Position numbers and translations under genes: made by a program
Notes under the pieces: generated by a model
Seen by the model: the letters and a program-made list of their open reading frames with translations, nothing else
Told to the model about the DNA's origin: nothing
The model's database searches: none
Assembly (NCBI GenBank): GCA_002339165.1
Contig: DDJS01000095.1
Location: 8,896-14,008 of the forward strand
DNA: 5,113 bases
Direction of reading: 5' to 3'
Source of the DNA: Cellvibrionales bacterium UBA2618
GTDB taxonomy: Bacteria > Pseudomonadota > Gammaproteobacteria > Pseudomonadales > Porticoccaceae
Part shown: in pieces, positions 1 to 4,734 of the stretch
Numbering within the stretch: position 1 is the stretch's first letter
How the letters are laid out: every line of letters starts with the position of its first letter

Positions 1-88
1 ATCGGCCGCACGGTGGCTTTGACTGAAGCCGGTAAAAGGGCGCGGCATTGCTATGCGACGAGATGCGATGAGATACGTTGCTTTTATG
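1..88 (+). pseudogene. LysR-type regulator HTH fragment, decayed
   Basis: Frame 1 opens at the window edge with the residues GRTVALTEAGK. This is the hallmark end of the LysR-type winged helix-turn-helix (family pattern R..V.LT.AG..LL), normally near residues 50-62. The gene's start would lie left of the window. After AGK the LysR likeness stops in this frame. A shift to frame 3 at about base 45 gives ALLCDEMR and then TGA at 69-71, which fits the start of the linker helix, so a frameshift probably occurred near 37-45. Frame 1 stays open to 231, but the residues look random. No effector-binding domain (about 200 residues) follows. What is visible is therefore a short remnant of a transcriptional regulator with no likely activity. 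The assignment rests on about 11 residues. Confidence 0.45.
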
Positions 89-347
89 GTCTCTTGGAGC
101 CTATGATTTTAGGCCCAACCAACAACGCGCGGCCGACTAGCAGCAGTATAAAAAGGCAGGCCGCAAGCTACATATCGGTATTAAACCCACATGAGACATC
201 GCCAACCACCCCATTCACCGGTTGCAGATAAGCTGCCCCACAAAATAATTCACCAAAAAGATCCGACATCACGCGTGTCGATCTATCAATCACCCAAACA
301 CAGATAGAACTGATGATAAGCGTGAGTCCAATTTTTGGTGTAATCAT
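84..347 (-). pseudogene. small two-helix membrane protein, interrupted by in-frame TAG
   Basis: Read on the minus strand from ATG 347, this frame encodes 59 residues, stops at TAG (168-170), and then continues in the same frame for 27 residues to TAA (84-86). The first part has a hydrophobic helix (about residues 6-22), then a hydrophilic segment with two cysteines (C36, C53) ending in GDVSCGFNTDM. The part after the TAG is a second clear helix (LAACLFILLLVGRALLVG) with a basic tail. A helix lying exactly in frame beyond the stop argues that TAG replaced a sense codon, perhaps TAT or TAC. The intact protein would have about 87 residues and two membrane spans, with a Cys-containing loop between them. 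I have a vague memory of small membrane proteins with a similar GD.SCGFN segment but cannot name a family. The start is uncertain: GTG 395 is an alternative, and the ribosome binding site before ATG 347 is weak. Confidence 0.5.
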
Positions 348-453
348 ACTGCGCTCATTTTTTGTGCCCAACGATTTTGTGTATCCAGTCAGCACCAGTT
401 GGACATAATTGTCTGAGAGCGTATTTTAGCTCATCGTTCACCCTAAGGGGATA

Positions 454-834
454 ATGATAATGCTTAGAACAACCACACCATCGGCTGAGAAAACGGTTCG
501 AGATATACGTCGAGCCACCCGCAAATATTGTTCATCCAAAGAGAAGATTCGCATTGTGCCCGGAGGCCTTCATGGTGAAAACAGCATTGCTGAACTCTGC
601 CGACGAGAAGGTATTGATGCCGATGGATCTTATCGTTGCTCAAAAGAGTTTCTAAAAGCAGGCAAGAAACGATTAGCCGGTGATACTGTCTGAGACGCCA
701 CCACTGATGAAATCAAGAATCTCCGCGGCCAAGCTAGCGAGTCAAAAGAAACGCTGGCTGAATTGATTTTAGAAAACTGATTGCTCAAAAAAAGCGTTCT
801 CGGAGGTGGGGAGGACGGCTTAGGAAATATTTAG
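454..834 (+). pseudogene. IS3-family transposase OrfA, two premature stops
   Basis: OrfA is the helix-turn-helix and leucine-zipper subunit of IS3-family transposases, which binds the element's ends. The frame reads TPSAEKTVRDIRRATRKY, then KEKIRIVPGGLHGENSIAELCRREGI, then SKEFLKAGKKRLAGDT, all highly typical of this orfA group. It breaks at TGA 691-693, where family members carry Arg, continues as DATTDEIKNLRGQ and ETLAELILEN, breaks again at TGA 778-780 before LLKKS, and ends at TAG 832-834. Both premature stops are explained by CGA to TGA transitions. The usual region YYKWSKEFL has become SYRCSKEFL, so point changes have accumulated too. An A7 run at 787-793 sits where IS3 elements slip by -1 to make the OrfAB fusion. 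Normal length is roughly 110-125 residues, which matches the whole reconstructed frame. ATG 454 and ATG 460 are both possible starts. Confidence 0.85.
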
Positions 835-925
835 TTTCATATAAACTGAGGTCATTAAATTAGCGGAACAACCCAGCTTGTCAGTGTGACAAACACTGGA
901 GCGGTTGGATATCCGTCGGTTCACG
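822..925 (+). pseudogene. IS3-family transposase OrfB, N-terminal scrap
   Basis: Immediately after the orfA remnant, the -1 frame reads RKYLVSYKL (822-848). A one-base deletion at about 848 then moves the similarity to the next frame: EVIKLAEQPSLSV, a TGA stop at 887-889, then QTLERLDIRRFT to 925. This matches the start of IS3-family OrfB, typically M.Y...EKLEII.LVEQS.LSV..TLE.L.IPR.TFYRW. The -1 relation to orfA is the arrangement expected for translational frameshifting in this family. Everything downstream, including the RNase H-like DDE domain, is missing. No start codon is visible at the expected place. Confidence 0.7.
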
Positions 926-960
926 GAGGCTGCATATTATTGCTTTGTTGGACTTTTTGG

Positions 961-1612
961 CTAAAAATCCCACTGATTATTAGCCACCAAATCTACTAAA
1001 TCTATCCTGCTCTGCCACCCCTTAACCTGCAACTCCGGCTCATCGTAGAAATGCGAGACATGCCCAATGCAGAGATAGGCCGCCACCTCAATTCTTTCCG
1101 GTATCTTGAGCAGAGTCTTTAACTTCTGCTTATCCATAATCGATACCCAACCCACACCAATATTTTCTGCCCGCGCCGCCAGTTGGAGGTTTTGTACTGC
1201 ACAGACGGTGCTGTAGATATCCATCTCCGGCTGGTGGGTCTTACCCAGCACCACAGATCCTCCACGTTCGCGATCACAGGTAATACAGATATTGATCGGC
1301 GCATCCAAAATCCCAGCCAATTTAAACTGCCGATAATCATTCTGTCGCTTATCGGTAAACATCTCCGCGGCGTCAGCATTGGCTTGCTGATGGAGGTCAT
1401 GGATGGATTGTTTGATCAGCTGATCGTGCAGCACAATAAAATTCCACGGCTGAGAAAACCCTACCGAGGGAGCATGATGGGCGGCCCGCAATATACGCTC
1501 TAGAACATCATCAGCCACAGGGTCTGGCAAGAACTCACTGCGCACATCGCGTGCGCCCATACAAAACCTTGTAGAAATCATCCCGCTCTTGCTGGCTAAT
1601 TATTGTATTCAA
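961..1612 (-). CDS. bluB: 5,6-dimethylbenzimidazole synthase BluB, 5' end frameshifted
   Basis: BluB is a flavin-destroying member of the nitroreductase fold. It turns reduced FMN and oxygen into 5,6-dimethylbenzimidazole, the lower ligand of vitamin B12, in the cytoplasm. Diagnostic stretches are RDVRSEFLPDPV, AAHHAPSVGFSQPWNFIV, CDRERGG, THQPEMDIYSTVCAVQNL and GVGWVSI. The uninterrupted frame runs from ATG 1581 (206 residues) but begins with the non-homologous MISTRFCMGA. One frame over, from TTG 1612, the DNA reads MNTIISQQERDDFYKVLYGR, a proper BluB N-terminus preceded by AAAGGA six bases upstream. Dropping one base near 1552 joins it to RDVR and gives 216 residues, close to normal length. 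As it stands, translation could restart at ATG 1560 (AAGG six bases upstream), losing about 20 residues but keeping the RDVR aspartate, which I believe corresponds to Asp32 of the Sinorhizobium enzyme, with the Ser of GWVS as Ser167. Activity of such a product is uncertain. No cobalamin riboswitch or other cob gene is visible nearby. Confidence 0.85.
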
Positions 1613-1618
1613 AGTCTT

Positions 1619-1624
1619 TCCTTT
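1619..1624 (-). promoter_or_regulatory. ribosome binding site for the ancestral bluB start
   Basis: AAAGGA lies six bases upstream of TTG 1612 on the minus strand. It supports TTG 1612 as the original bluB start. The current uninterrupted frame cannot use it, because the apparent insertion near 1552 separates the two. Confidence 0.55.
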
Positions 1625-1636
1625 AAAGAGCCATCA

Positions 1637-1998
1637 ACTTTGAGACGCTTTGGAATAAGAAGTTGTGCTCGCCTATGAAGAGTTTTCAAGCTGCTGTGCC
1701 AGCCAAAGGCTTTATCTCTAGAAGGCCATTTAAAAAATATCAACGAAACCAAGGTTCGCTGCGACCTGATCCAGATGGAGAGCCTTGCAGATTGTAAAGC
1801 GATGAGCATGAGCGCAATTGTTGGTTTATTCATACCGCGCCGATTTTTTGAGCGAGGCTTTTAGAATGGCCCGCAACACGCAACAGTGCGAGATACGCTA
1901 CTCACAACCGTTGCAACGGTGCCAAAAATACACCACCCAGCCTTTAATACAGGATAAATTCAGTGCATTTTTGACGTCGCTCAAACGGCTTTGTTGAA
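1637..1998. other. intergenic stretch without a supported gene
   Basis: No reading frame here resembles a protein I recognise. A 74-codon minus-strand frame (1609-1833, starting MNKPTIALMLIAL) begins a little like a signal peptide, but it has no ribosome binding site and overlaps the likely bluB start, so I do not call it. The stretch contains a perfect 14-base palindrome (1907-1920) and, at its right end, a 12-base match to the tips of IS903-group elements (1987-1998). No B12-box sequence is seen upstream of bluB. Confidence 0.5.
1907..1920. repeat. perfect 14-base palindrome
   Basis: ACCGTTGCAACGGT is perfectly self-complementary with no spacer. It lies in non-coding DNA, about 295 bases upstream of the putative bluB start and 79 bases past the end of the CsgG-like gene. 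The dyad shape suits a dimeric DNA-binding protein better than a terminator, since there is no loop or T run. No function can be assigned. Confidence 0.4.
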
Positions 1999-2817
1999 CT
2001 ATTGCCCTACTTTTAGGCTGCCGGTTTTACCAAGACCGCCTTTTACCTGCTGAACCTTATAATTTGTCAAAGCCTTAACCATTTGATTAAAGGAATCAGC
2101 AAACGCTGCAGTGACAATTTTTCCTTCTGGAGTGTTACTAAAAGCCCCCCCTGCCCCACCAGCACTGCCGCCGAAAAGTGCCCCGCCCAGAGCAAAATCG
2201 TAATTAGCCGCATTGCCCACCGCTGCAGAAATTTGTACGCCGGAACGATTATCAATTAACAGTAACGTTGTTGCGGCTTCGTTTTTTTGCATGCCGCCAG
2301 CTATAGCAGCACCGATGCCACCAAATAATGCGCCGGCAATAGCCCCTATACCACCAGTGCCTTTTTCTGCAAATTGAACTGACGGACTGATGGTATAGTC
2401 AGCCGCTACCATTTGGCCTTTGCCAAAATTACTCCCGGCACGGGTTTCACCCGCTCCCATCAACTCTCTTTCCGCCTTTATTGCGGCCATAACGGCGCCC
2501 CGTTCCACCACGACAAAACATCCGGATTGTTGAACCATTAGACGAATAACGGGCGTTGTGCTGCCCAAGTTCGGCATCCGATTAAAATACACCTGCCACC
2601 ATGGTAGTGATGTGTCTTCGAAGACAGAAAGTGTCCCCAAAGGTTCGCTACACTTTTCAAGTTGATTGTTTGCATTTTGTGTCGACGCGCCGCCTGCTGA
2701 TCCGGTTACCGTACCACCGCCTTGTCCGCCTCCTAAAGTTGGCAAAGTAGCTTTGCAACCAGATATGACCACTATTGCTGCAACCAATAAACCGCTTAAA
2801 ACACATTTATTTTTCAT
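1999..2817 (-). CDS. CsgG-domain outer-membrane lipoprotein
   Basis: The 272-residue protein begins with a lipoprotein signal: basic MKNK, a hydrophobic core, then the lipobox VISGC with lipidated C21. The +2 residue is Lys, not Asp, which predicts outer-membrane sorting. Residues 22-50 are a Gly/Ser/Thr-rich linker. From about 58 the CsgG-type core appears: a beta strand SVFEDTS, then VIRLMVQQSGCFVVVERGAVMAAIKAE, matching the family pattern L...SGRF.VVER..L......E, then KGQMVAADYTISPSVQF, the counterpart of the family's GADY...G.V. Two glycine-zipper segments containing GALFGG follow (about 155-175 and 208-226) around a strand ATTLLLIDNRSGV. CsgG itself is the nonameric secretion pore for curli. 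No csgE, csgF or curlin gene is visible here, so a curli role is not supported, and a general cell-envelope role is all that can be inferred. AAGGAG seven bases upstream fixes ATG 2817 as the start over ATG 2838. Confidence 0.8.
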   Translation of the reverse strand: MKNKCVLSGLLVAAIVVISGCKATLPTLGGGQGGGTVTGSAGGASTQNANNQLEKCSEPLGTLSVFEDTSLPWWQVYFNRMPNLGSTTPVIRLMVQQSGCFVVVERGAVMAAIKAERELMGAGETRAGSNFGKGQMVAADYTISPSVQFAEKGTGGIGAIAGALFGGIGAAIAGGMQKNEAATTLLLIDNRSGVQISAAVGNAANYDFALGGALFGGSAGGAGGAFSNTPEGKIVTAAFADSFNQMVKALTNYKVQQVKGGLGKTGSLKVGQ

Positions 2818-2824
2818 CGCTGTA

Positions 2825-2830
2825 CTCCTT
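2825..2830 (-). promoter_or_regulatory. ribosome binding site of the CsgG-like gene
   Basis: A full AAGGAG sits seven bases upstream of ATG 2817. It decides the start, because the in-frame ATG 2838 lies upstream of it and would place non-signal residues before the lipoprotein signal peptide. Confidence 0.8.
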
Positions 2831-3282
2831 CCCCTCACATTGATTTAAAACTGAATACACGGGGAGCTGGTCTCCAGTTTTTACACTTGACGAATGACAA
2901 ACTAGGTTGTTCGATCGCGTTAACTTGAACACTTAACCGCATGCTAATGACCAACACACGGAATTGGGTATCGAAGTGAAGCGGCCCAACTGGTTAGAAA
3001 ACGTGCTACTACTAGTGGATGCGACTGACGAACCAGCAGATCCAATAGGTAAGACCACGCAACCAAGAGTAGGCTGTGAAAGGAAATTTGAAATAAAAAA
3101 GTGCAACATCAAAGAAACCAAAATCCTTTTCGGCGCGTTATTATTACAGTGTAGTCGAAATTATCGAAGTCTGTTTTTATAACGCCATAACGCATTACAT
3201 CAAGCAGTTTATGAGGGTTTTAAGTAAAATTTGGCCGCATCTTTTTCTAAAAGAGAACAAGAAAAAGAAGGAGAAAGGGACA
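2831..3282. other. intergenic stretch with no supported gene
   Basis: This is the upstream region of the CsgG-like gene and the start of a long gap. Short frames exist on both strands around 2933-3182, but they start with TTG or GTG, lack ribosome binding sites and resemble nothing I know. Visible structure includes a small hairpin CTGG-TCT-CCAG followed by five T (2867-2882, + strand), too short for a confident terminator. There is also an inverted repeat GTTAA-N9-TTAAC (2919-2937) that could be an operator for the lipoprotein gene. I find no convincing -35/-10 pair. From about 3249 the + strand becomes strongly purine-rich. Confidence 0.4.
2919..2937. repeat. inverted repeat GTTAA-N9-TTAAC
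   Basis: Five-base perfect arms separated by nine bases lie about 100 bases upstream of the CsgG-like start codon. The position and size could suit an operator, but five-base arms are common by chance in AT-rich DNA. Confidence 0.2.
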
Positions 3283-3328
3283 ATGGAAGTGGAAGGGCTA
3301 ATAATAATAGAAACCCATTAACTGCCAA

Positions 3329-3461
3329 ACTGTTTAGGGTGCGTTGGTCGCCGTGACGGCAAAATGCCAGCAGCGCCATAAAAATCTATCCACCTTACCT
3401 ACAAAAGGCAAGGCGCTGCGGATCAGCGCGAACAATCTAGCGCGCCGGGCGACCAAACAGT
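3329..3461. repeat. 133-base imperfect palindrome, possible structured RNA or repeat element
   Basis: The outer arms ACTGTTT (3329-3335) plus TTGGTCGCC (3344-3352) pair with GGCGACCAA (3448-3456), which runs into AAACAGT (3455-3461). The right arm is continuous and the left arm has a bulge of about nine bases. Inside, GCAGCGCC (3370-3377) pairs with GGCGCTGC (3412-3419) around a 34-base loop that itself contains CCTT/AAGG. Smaller alternatives exist: GCCG-TGA-CGGC (3350-3360) and GCGCTG-CGGAT-CAGCGC (3413-3429). The block is more GC-rich than its surroundings. It lacks attC-type TAAC/GTTA ends, encodes nothing and is not followed by a T run. It may be a dispersed chromosomal repeat, a miniature element or a non-coding RNA; these cannot be told apart here. 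Confidence 0.5.
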
Positions 3462-3484
3462 GATGCAAGCCTGATTAATTTAAG

Positions 3485-3502
3485 TTTTAGCGCGCGTTAA
3501 AA
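3485..3502. repeat. 18-base near-perfect palindrome
   Basis: TTTTAGCGCGCGTTAAAA pairs at eight of nine positions across its dyad centre. It lies 104 bases upstream of the four-helix membrane protein start and could be an operator for it. This rests on position only. Confidence 0.3.
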
Positions 3503-3606
3503 TTCTCGATCGATGAAAAAACGTCATTAAACTCCGAGTTTAAGCCAAACGTCGTCTATCCTTGTATTGACTAAATACCGATATTAACGGTTTAAACTGG
3601 GTAAAG

Positions 3607-4071
3607 ATGGCGACAAAAAATACCACTACAGACCCTAACAAATTACAGCTTGCCCTAAAAATAGTCGGTTTAGCATGGGCTAGTTTTTATGTGATTGCTG
3701 CAGTCAGTCAGCAGTTTTTTCCTATCGACCCCGATAGTTTAATGGGCTTATTTTTTGTATGGGGGCATGGCGGTGTCGCCTATGTCTCTATGATCTGTGC
3801 CATCAATATACCTCTGGGTCTGGCGCTGTATTTGTCGGCAGCCAACCCTGGACGGCATGCTTCAGCCATTGATTTATGCTTGGTGATTAATTTTTCGCAT
3901 TTGATCTGTATGTTGATTATGTCGTTTACCCATGACAACGCCATGTTACACCTCGCCGGTGACGTGCCTATTGGGCTTGTCGCCATGTCGGTACTGGCTT
4001 ATTACTGGCTGCCCCTGCGCTCGCGGTTAATTAACGAGTATATCAACGGTTCAAGCGCTGGCCCGGCGTAA
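3607..4071 (+). CDS. four-helix inner-membrane protein, DUF6632-like
   Basis: The 154-residue protein has no enzymatic motif that I recognise. After a polar N-terminus (residues 1-14) come four likely membrane helices at about 17-38, 53-78, 87-108 and 118-136, then a short basic and polar tail (LRSRLINEY). The second half, NIPLGLALYLSAANPGRHASAID, then FSHLICMLIMSF, then HLAGDVPIGLVAM and LPLR, resembles the DUF6632 pattern I remember (LGV.LL.AA.DP..H.SLI, VH..IM, GHL.GDVP.LL, L.PR). I could not check this. His98 and the HLAGDVP motif between helices 3 and 4 are the most family-like points. Function is unknown. ATG 3607 has only a weak GGGTAA-type ribosome binding site. The gene converges with the cassette gene that ends at 4123, 51 bases away, with no clear terminator between them. 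Confidence 0.75.
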   Translation: MATKNTTTDPNKLQLALKIVGLAWASFYVIAAVSQQFFPIDPDSLMGLFFVWGHGGVAYVSMICAINIPLGLALYLSAANPGRHASAIDLCLVINFSHLICMLIMSFTHDNAMLHLAGDVPIGLVAMSVLAYYWLPLRSRLINEYINGSSAGPA

Positions 4072-4122
4072 AGAGAGCGCGTTTTATAGGTTTCAGAGCC
4101 TAGATAACAATTAGAGTAAGAT

Positions 4123-4500
4123 TTATTCCGAATTACGCTCCTCCAAACCCTCTATTTTTGCTAGGACTTTTTGTAATGTTAATTTGATTTCGTCTGCTAG
4201 ATCTATACCGTCATGCTTTGACATTAATGTGAGAAGTTCGCAATCAATTTTTTTCTTTAACGGCCTAAAATCGTCATTAATTCTGCCGGCATGCCCCCCC
4301 CATTCTTGATAAGATTTACCTTGTGACTTCATGTCATCTATTATTTTGTTGTGATATTCAATTTTTTGCTGAATCAAATTTGAAGAGTGAACTAACGCGC
4401 TTATTCTTCCATTTTTGATGATTTCATACTTTTGCAGAGTAAAAGCTCGTGCAGCTACTATGAGAGCTATTGCTCCAACAATTACTTCTAAAAAGTCCAT
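4123..4500 (-). CDS. unknown single-helix membrane protein, apparent integron cassette gene
   Basis: The 125-residue protein begins with one membrane helix (MDFLEVIVGAIALIVAARAF, residues 4-20). A basic, largely helical soluble part follows. Residues 36-60 (SALVHSSNLIQQKIEYHNKI) and 82-122 have heptad-like spacing that suggests coiled coil. Between them lies a Gly/Trp loop, SYQEWGGHAGRINDDF. I recognise no known domain. The frame is open further upstream to about 4671, but those codons run through the attC site. AAAGGA six bases before ATG 4500 fixes the real start. The gene begins 30 bases after the attC end and points away from it, as expected of the next cassette in an array. Its own trailing attC is not visible after the stop. 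DNA here is AT-rich compared with 961-2817, consistent with acquisition. Type I membrane topology and self-association are inferences. Confidence 0.7.
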   Translation of the reverse strand: MDFLEVIVGAIALIVAARAFTLQKYEIIKNGRISALVHSSNLIQQKIEYHNKIIDDMKSQGKSYQEWGGHAGRINDDFRPLKKKIDCELLTLMSKHDGIDLADEIKLTLQKVLAKIEGLEERNSE

Positions 4501-4506
4501 AATATT

Positions 4507-4512
4507 TCCTTT
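4507..4512 (-). promoter_or_regulatory. ribosome binding site of the cassette gene
   Basis: AAAGGA lies six bases upstream of ATG 4500. It shows that translation starts there and not at upstream in-frame TTG or ATG codons lying in and before the attC site. Confidence 0.7.
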
Positions 4513-4530
4513 ATGCAGGAATGAGTGAAA

Positions 4531-4633
4531 GGTTAACGCCCACTTAAGAGGCAAAATCGAGTTGGCTAAAATAGGTGAACGGAGTGGAAAAATAGCCAAC
4601 TTTATTTTGGCCCTCTTTAAGTTTTTGTTAGCC
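4531..4633 (-). other. attC: integron attC recombination site
   Basis: On the minus strand this 103-base element starts with GGCTAACAAA (R'' box) and ends with GGGCGTTAACC (R' box). The arm ACTTAAAGAGG pairs with CCTCTTAAGT, leaving one unpaired A, the extrahelical base that sets strand choice by the integrase. Inside, CAAAAT-N3-GTTGGCTA pairs with TAGCCAAC-N3-ATTTTG, leaving a variable terminal loop containing CCACTCCGTTCACC. The ends resemble the Vibrio cholerae repeat layout (TAACAAA, then TCAAGAGGG, and GGCGGGCGTTA at the other end). The R' box GTTAACC departs from GTTRRRY at one position. attC sites are recombined by integron integrase as folded single strands and close each gene cassette. 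Here the site separates the broken ORF entering from the right edge from the 125-residue ORF. No integrase gene is in the window. Confidence 0.85.
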
Positions 4634-4655
4634 TTTGCTATGACTAACATTGAAG

Positions 4656-4724
4656 CTAGTTGATTTCCCAATATTTAGTGTGTTCGTTACAAATAACGCA
4701 TCTACGTCTAAATTTAGCGGGCAT
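4656..4724 (-). CDS. tiny 22-codon ORF with a CxxC motif (uncertain)
   Basis: The frame begins at an ATG that shares one base with the TAA stop of the preceding ORF (TAATG) and ends 22 bases before the attC site. The peptide is basic and carries RRRCVICNEH, a CxxC pair that could bind a metal. The overlap suggests translational coupling. It has no independent ribosome binding site, and 22 codons is within chance length. It is either a real micro-ORF of the cassette or an accident. Confidence 0.25.
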   Translation of the reverse strand: MPAKFRRRCVICNEHTKYWEIN

Positions 4725-4734
4725 TATTTAGACG
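4705..4734. repeat. 9-base inverted repeat over the ORF stop
   Basis: CGTCTAAAT (4705-4713) and ATTTAGACG (4726-4734) are perfect inverted copies around 12 bases. The hairpin covers the end of the broken cassette ORF and the start of the 22-codon ORF. There is no T run, so it is not a classic terminator. The half-site GTCTAAA resembles an integron R box (RYYYAAC) but the element is too short to be an attC. Confidence 0.4.

Larger units (their letters stand above)
454..925 (+). mobile_element. IS3-family insertion sequence remnant
   Basis: These bases hold the left part of an IS3-family element: a nearly full-length orfA and only the first 35 or so codons of orfB. About 800 bases of orfB, including the DDE catalytic core, are missing. 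The similarity ends near 925, shortly before the bluB stop codon. I recognise no terminal inverted repeats and no target-site duplication, so the true left end may lie upstream of 454. At least three premature stops and one base deletion show that the element is old and inactive. Confidence 0.75.

Noticed and set aside
1183..1503. 106-codon plus-strand frame inside bluB
   Set aside because: Antisense shadow of bluB, whose protein is clearly recognisable.
1609..1833. 74-codon minus-strand frame starting MNKPTIALMLIAL, with weak likeness to IS5-group transposase words
   Set aside because: No ribosome binding site, overlaps the likely bluB start, and the apparent matches (SIWI, RRA...IPKRL) are short and wrongly spaced.
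1620..1998. Cobalamin riboswitch upstream of bluB
   Set aside because: No B12-box or conserved core sequence could be found on the minus strand.
2867..2882. Rho-independent terminator on the plus strand
   Set aside because: Only a four-base stem with a three-base loop, and no gene ends upstream on that strand.
2964..3182. 72-codon plus-strand frame and an overlapping minus-strand frame
   Set aside because: TTG or GTG starts without ribosome binding sites and no recognisable motif.
3329..3461. Second attC site closing the cassette
   Set aside because: The palindrome lacks TAAC/GTTA ends and attC-style arms.
3567..3596. Promoter TTGACT with TTTAAA before the four-helix protein
   Set aside because: Spacing of 18 and a -10 only ten bases from ATG would give an almost leaderless transcript; too weak to call.
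4501..4671. N-terminal extension of the 125-residue cassette protein
   Set aside because: These codons cross the attC site, and a strong ribosome binding site points to ATG 4500.
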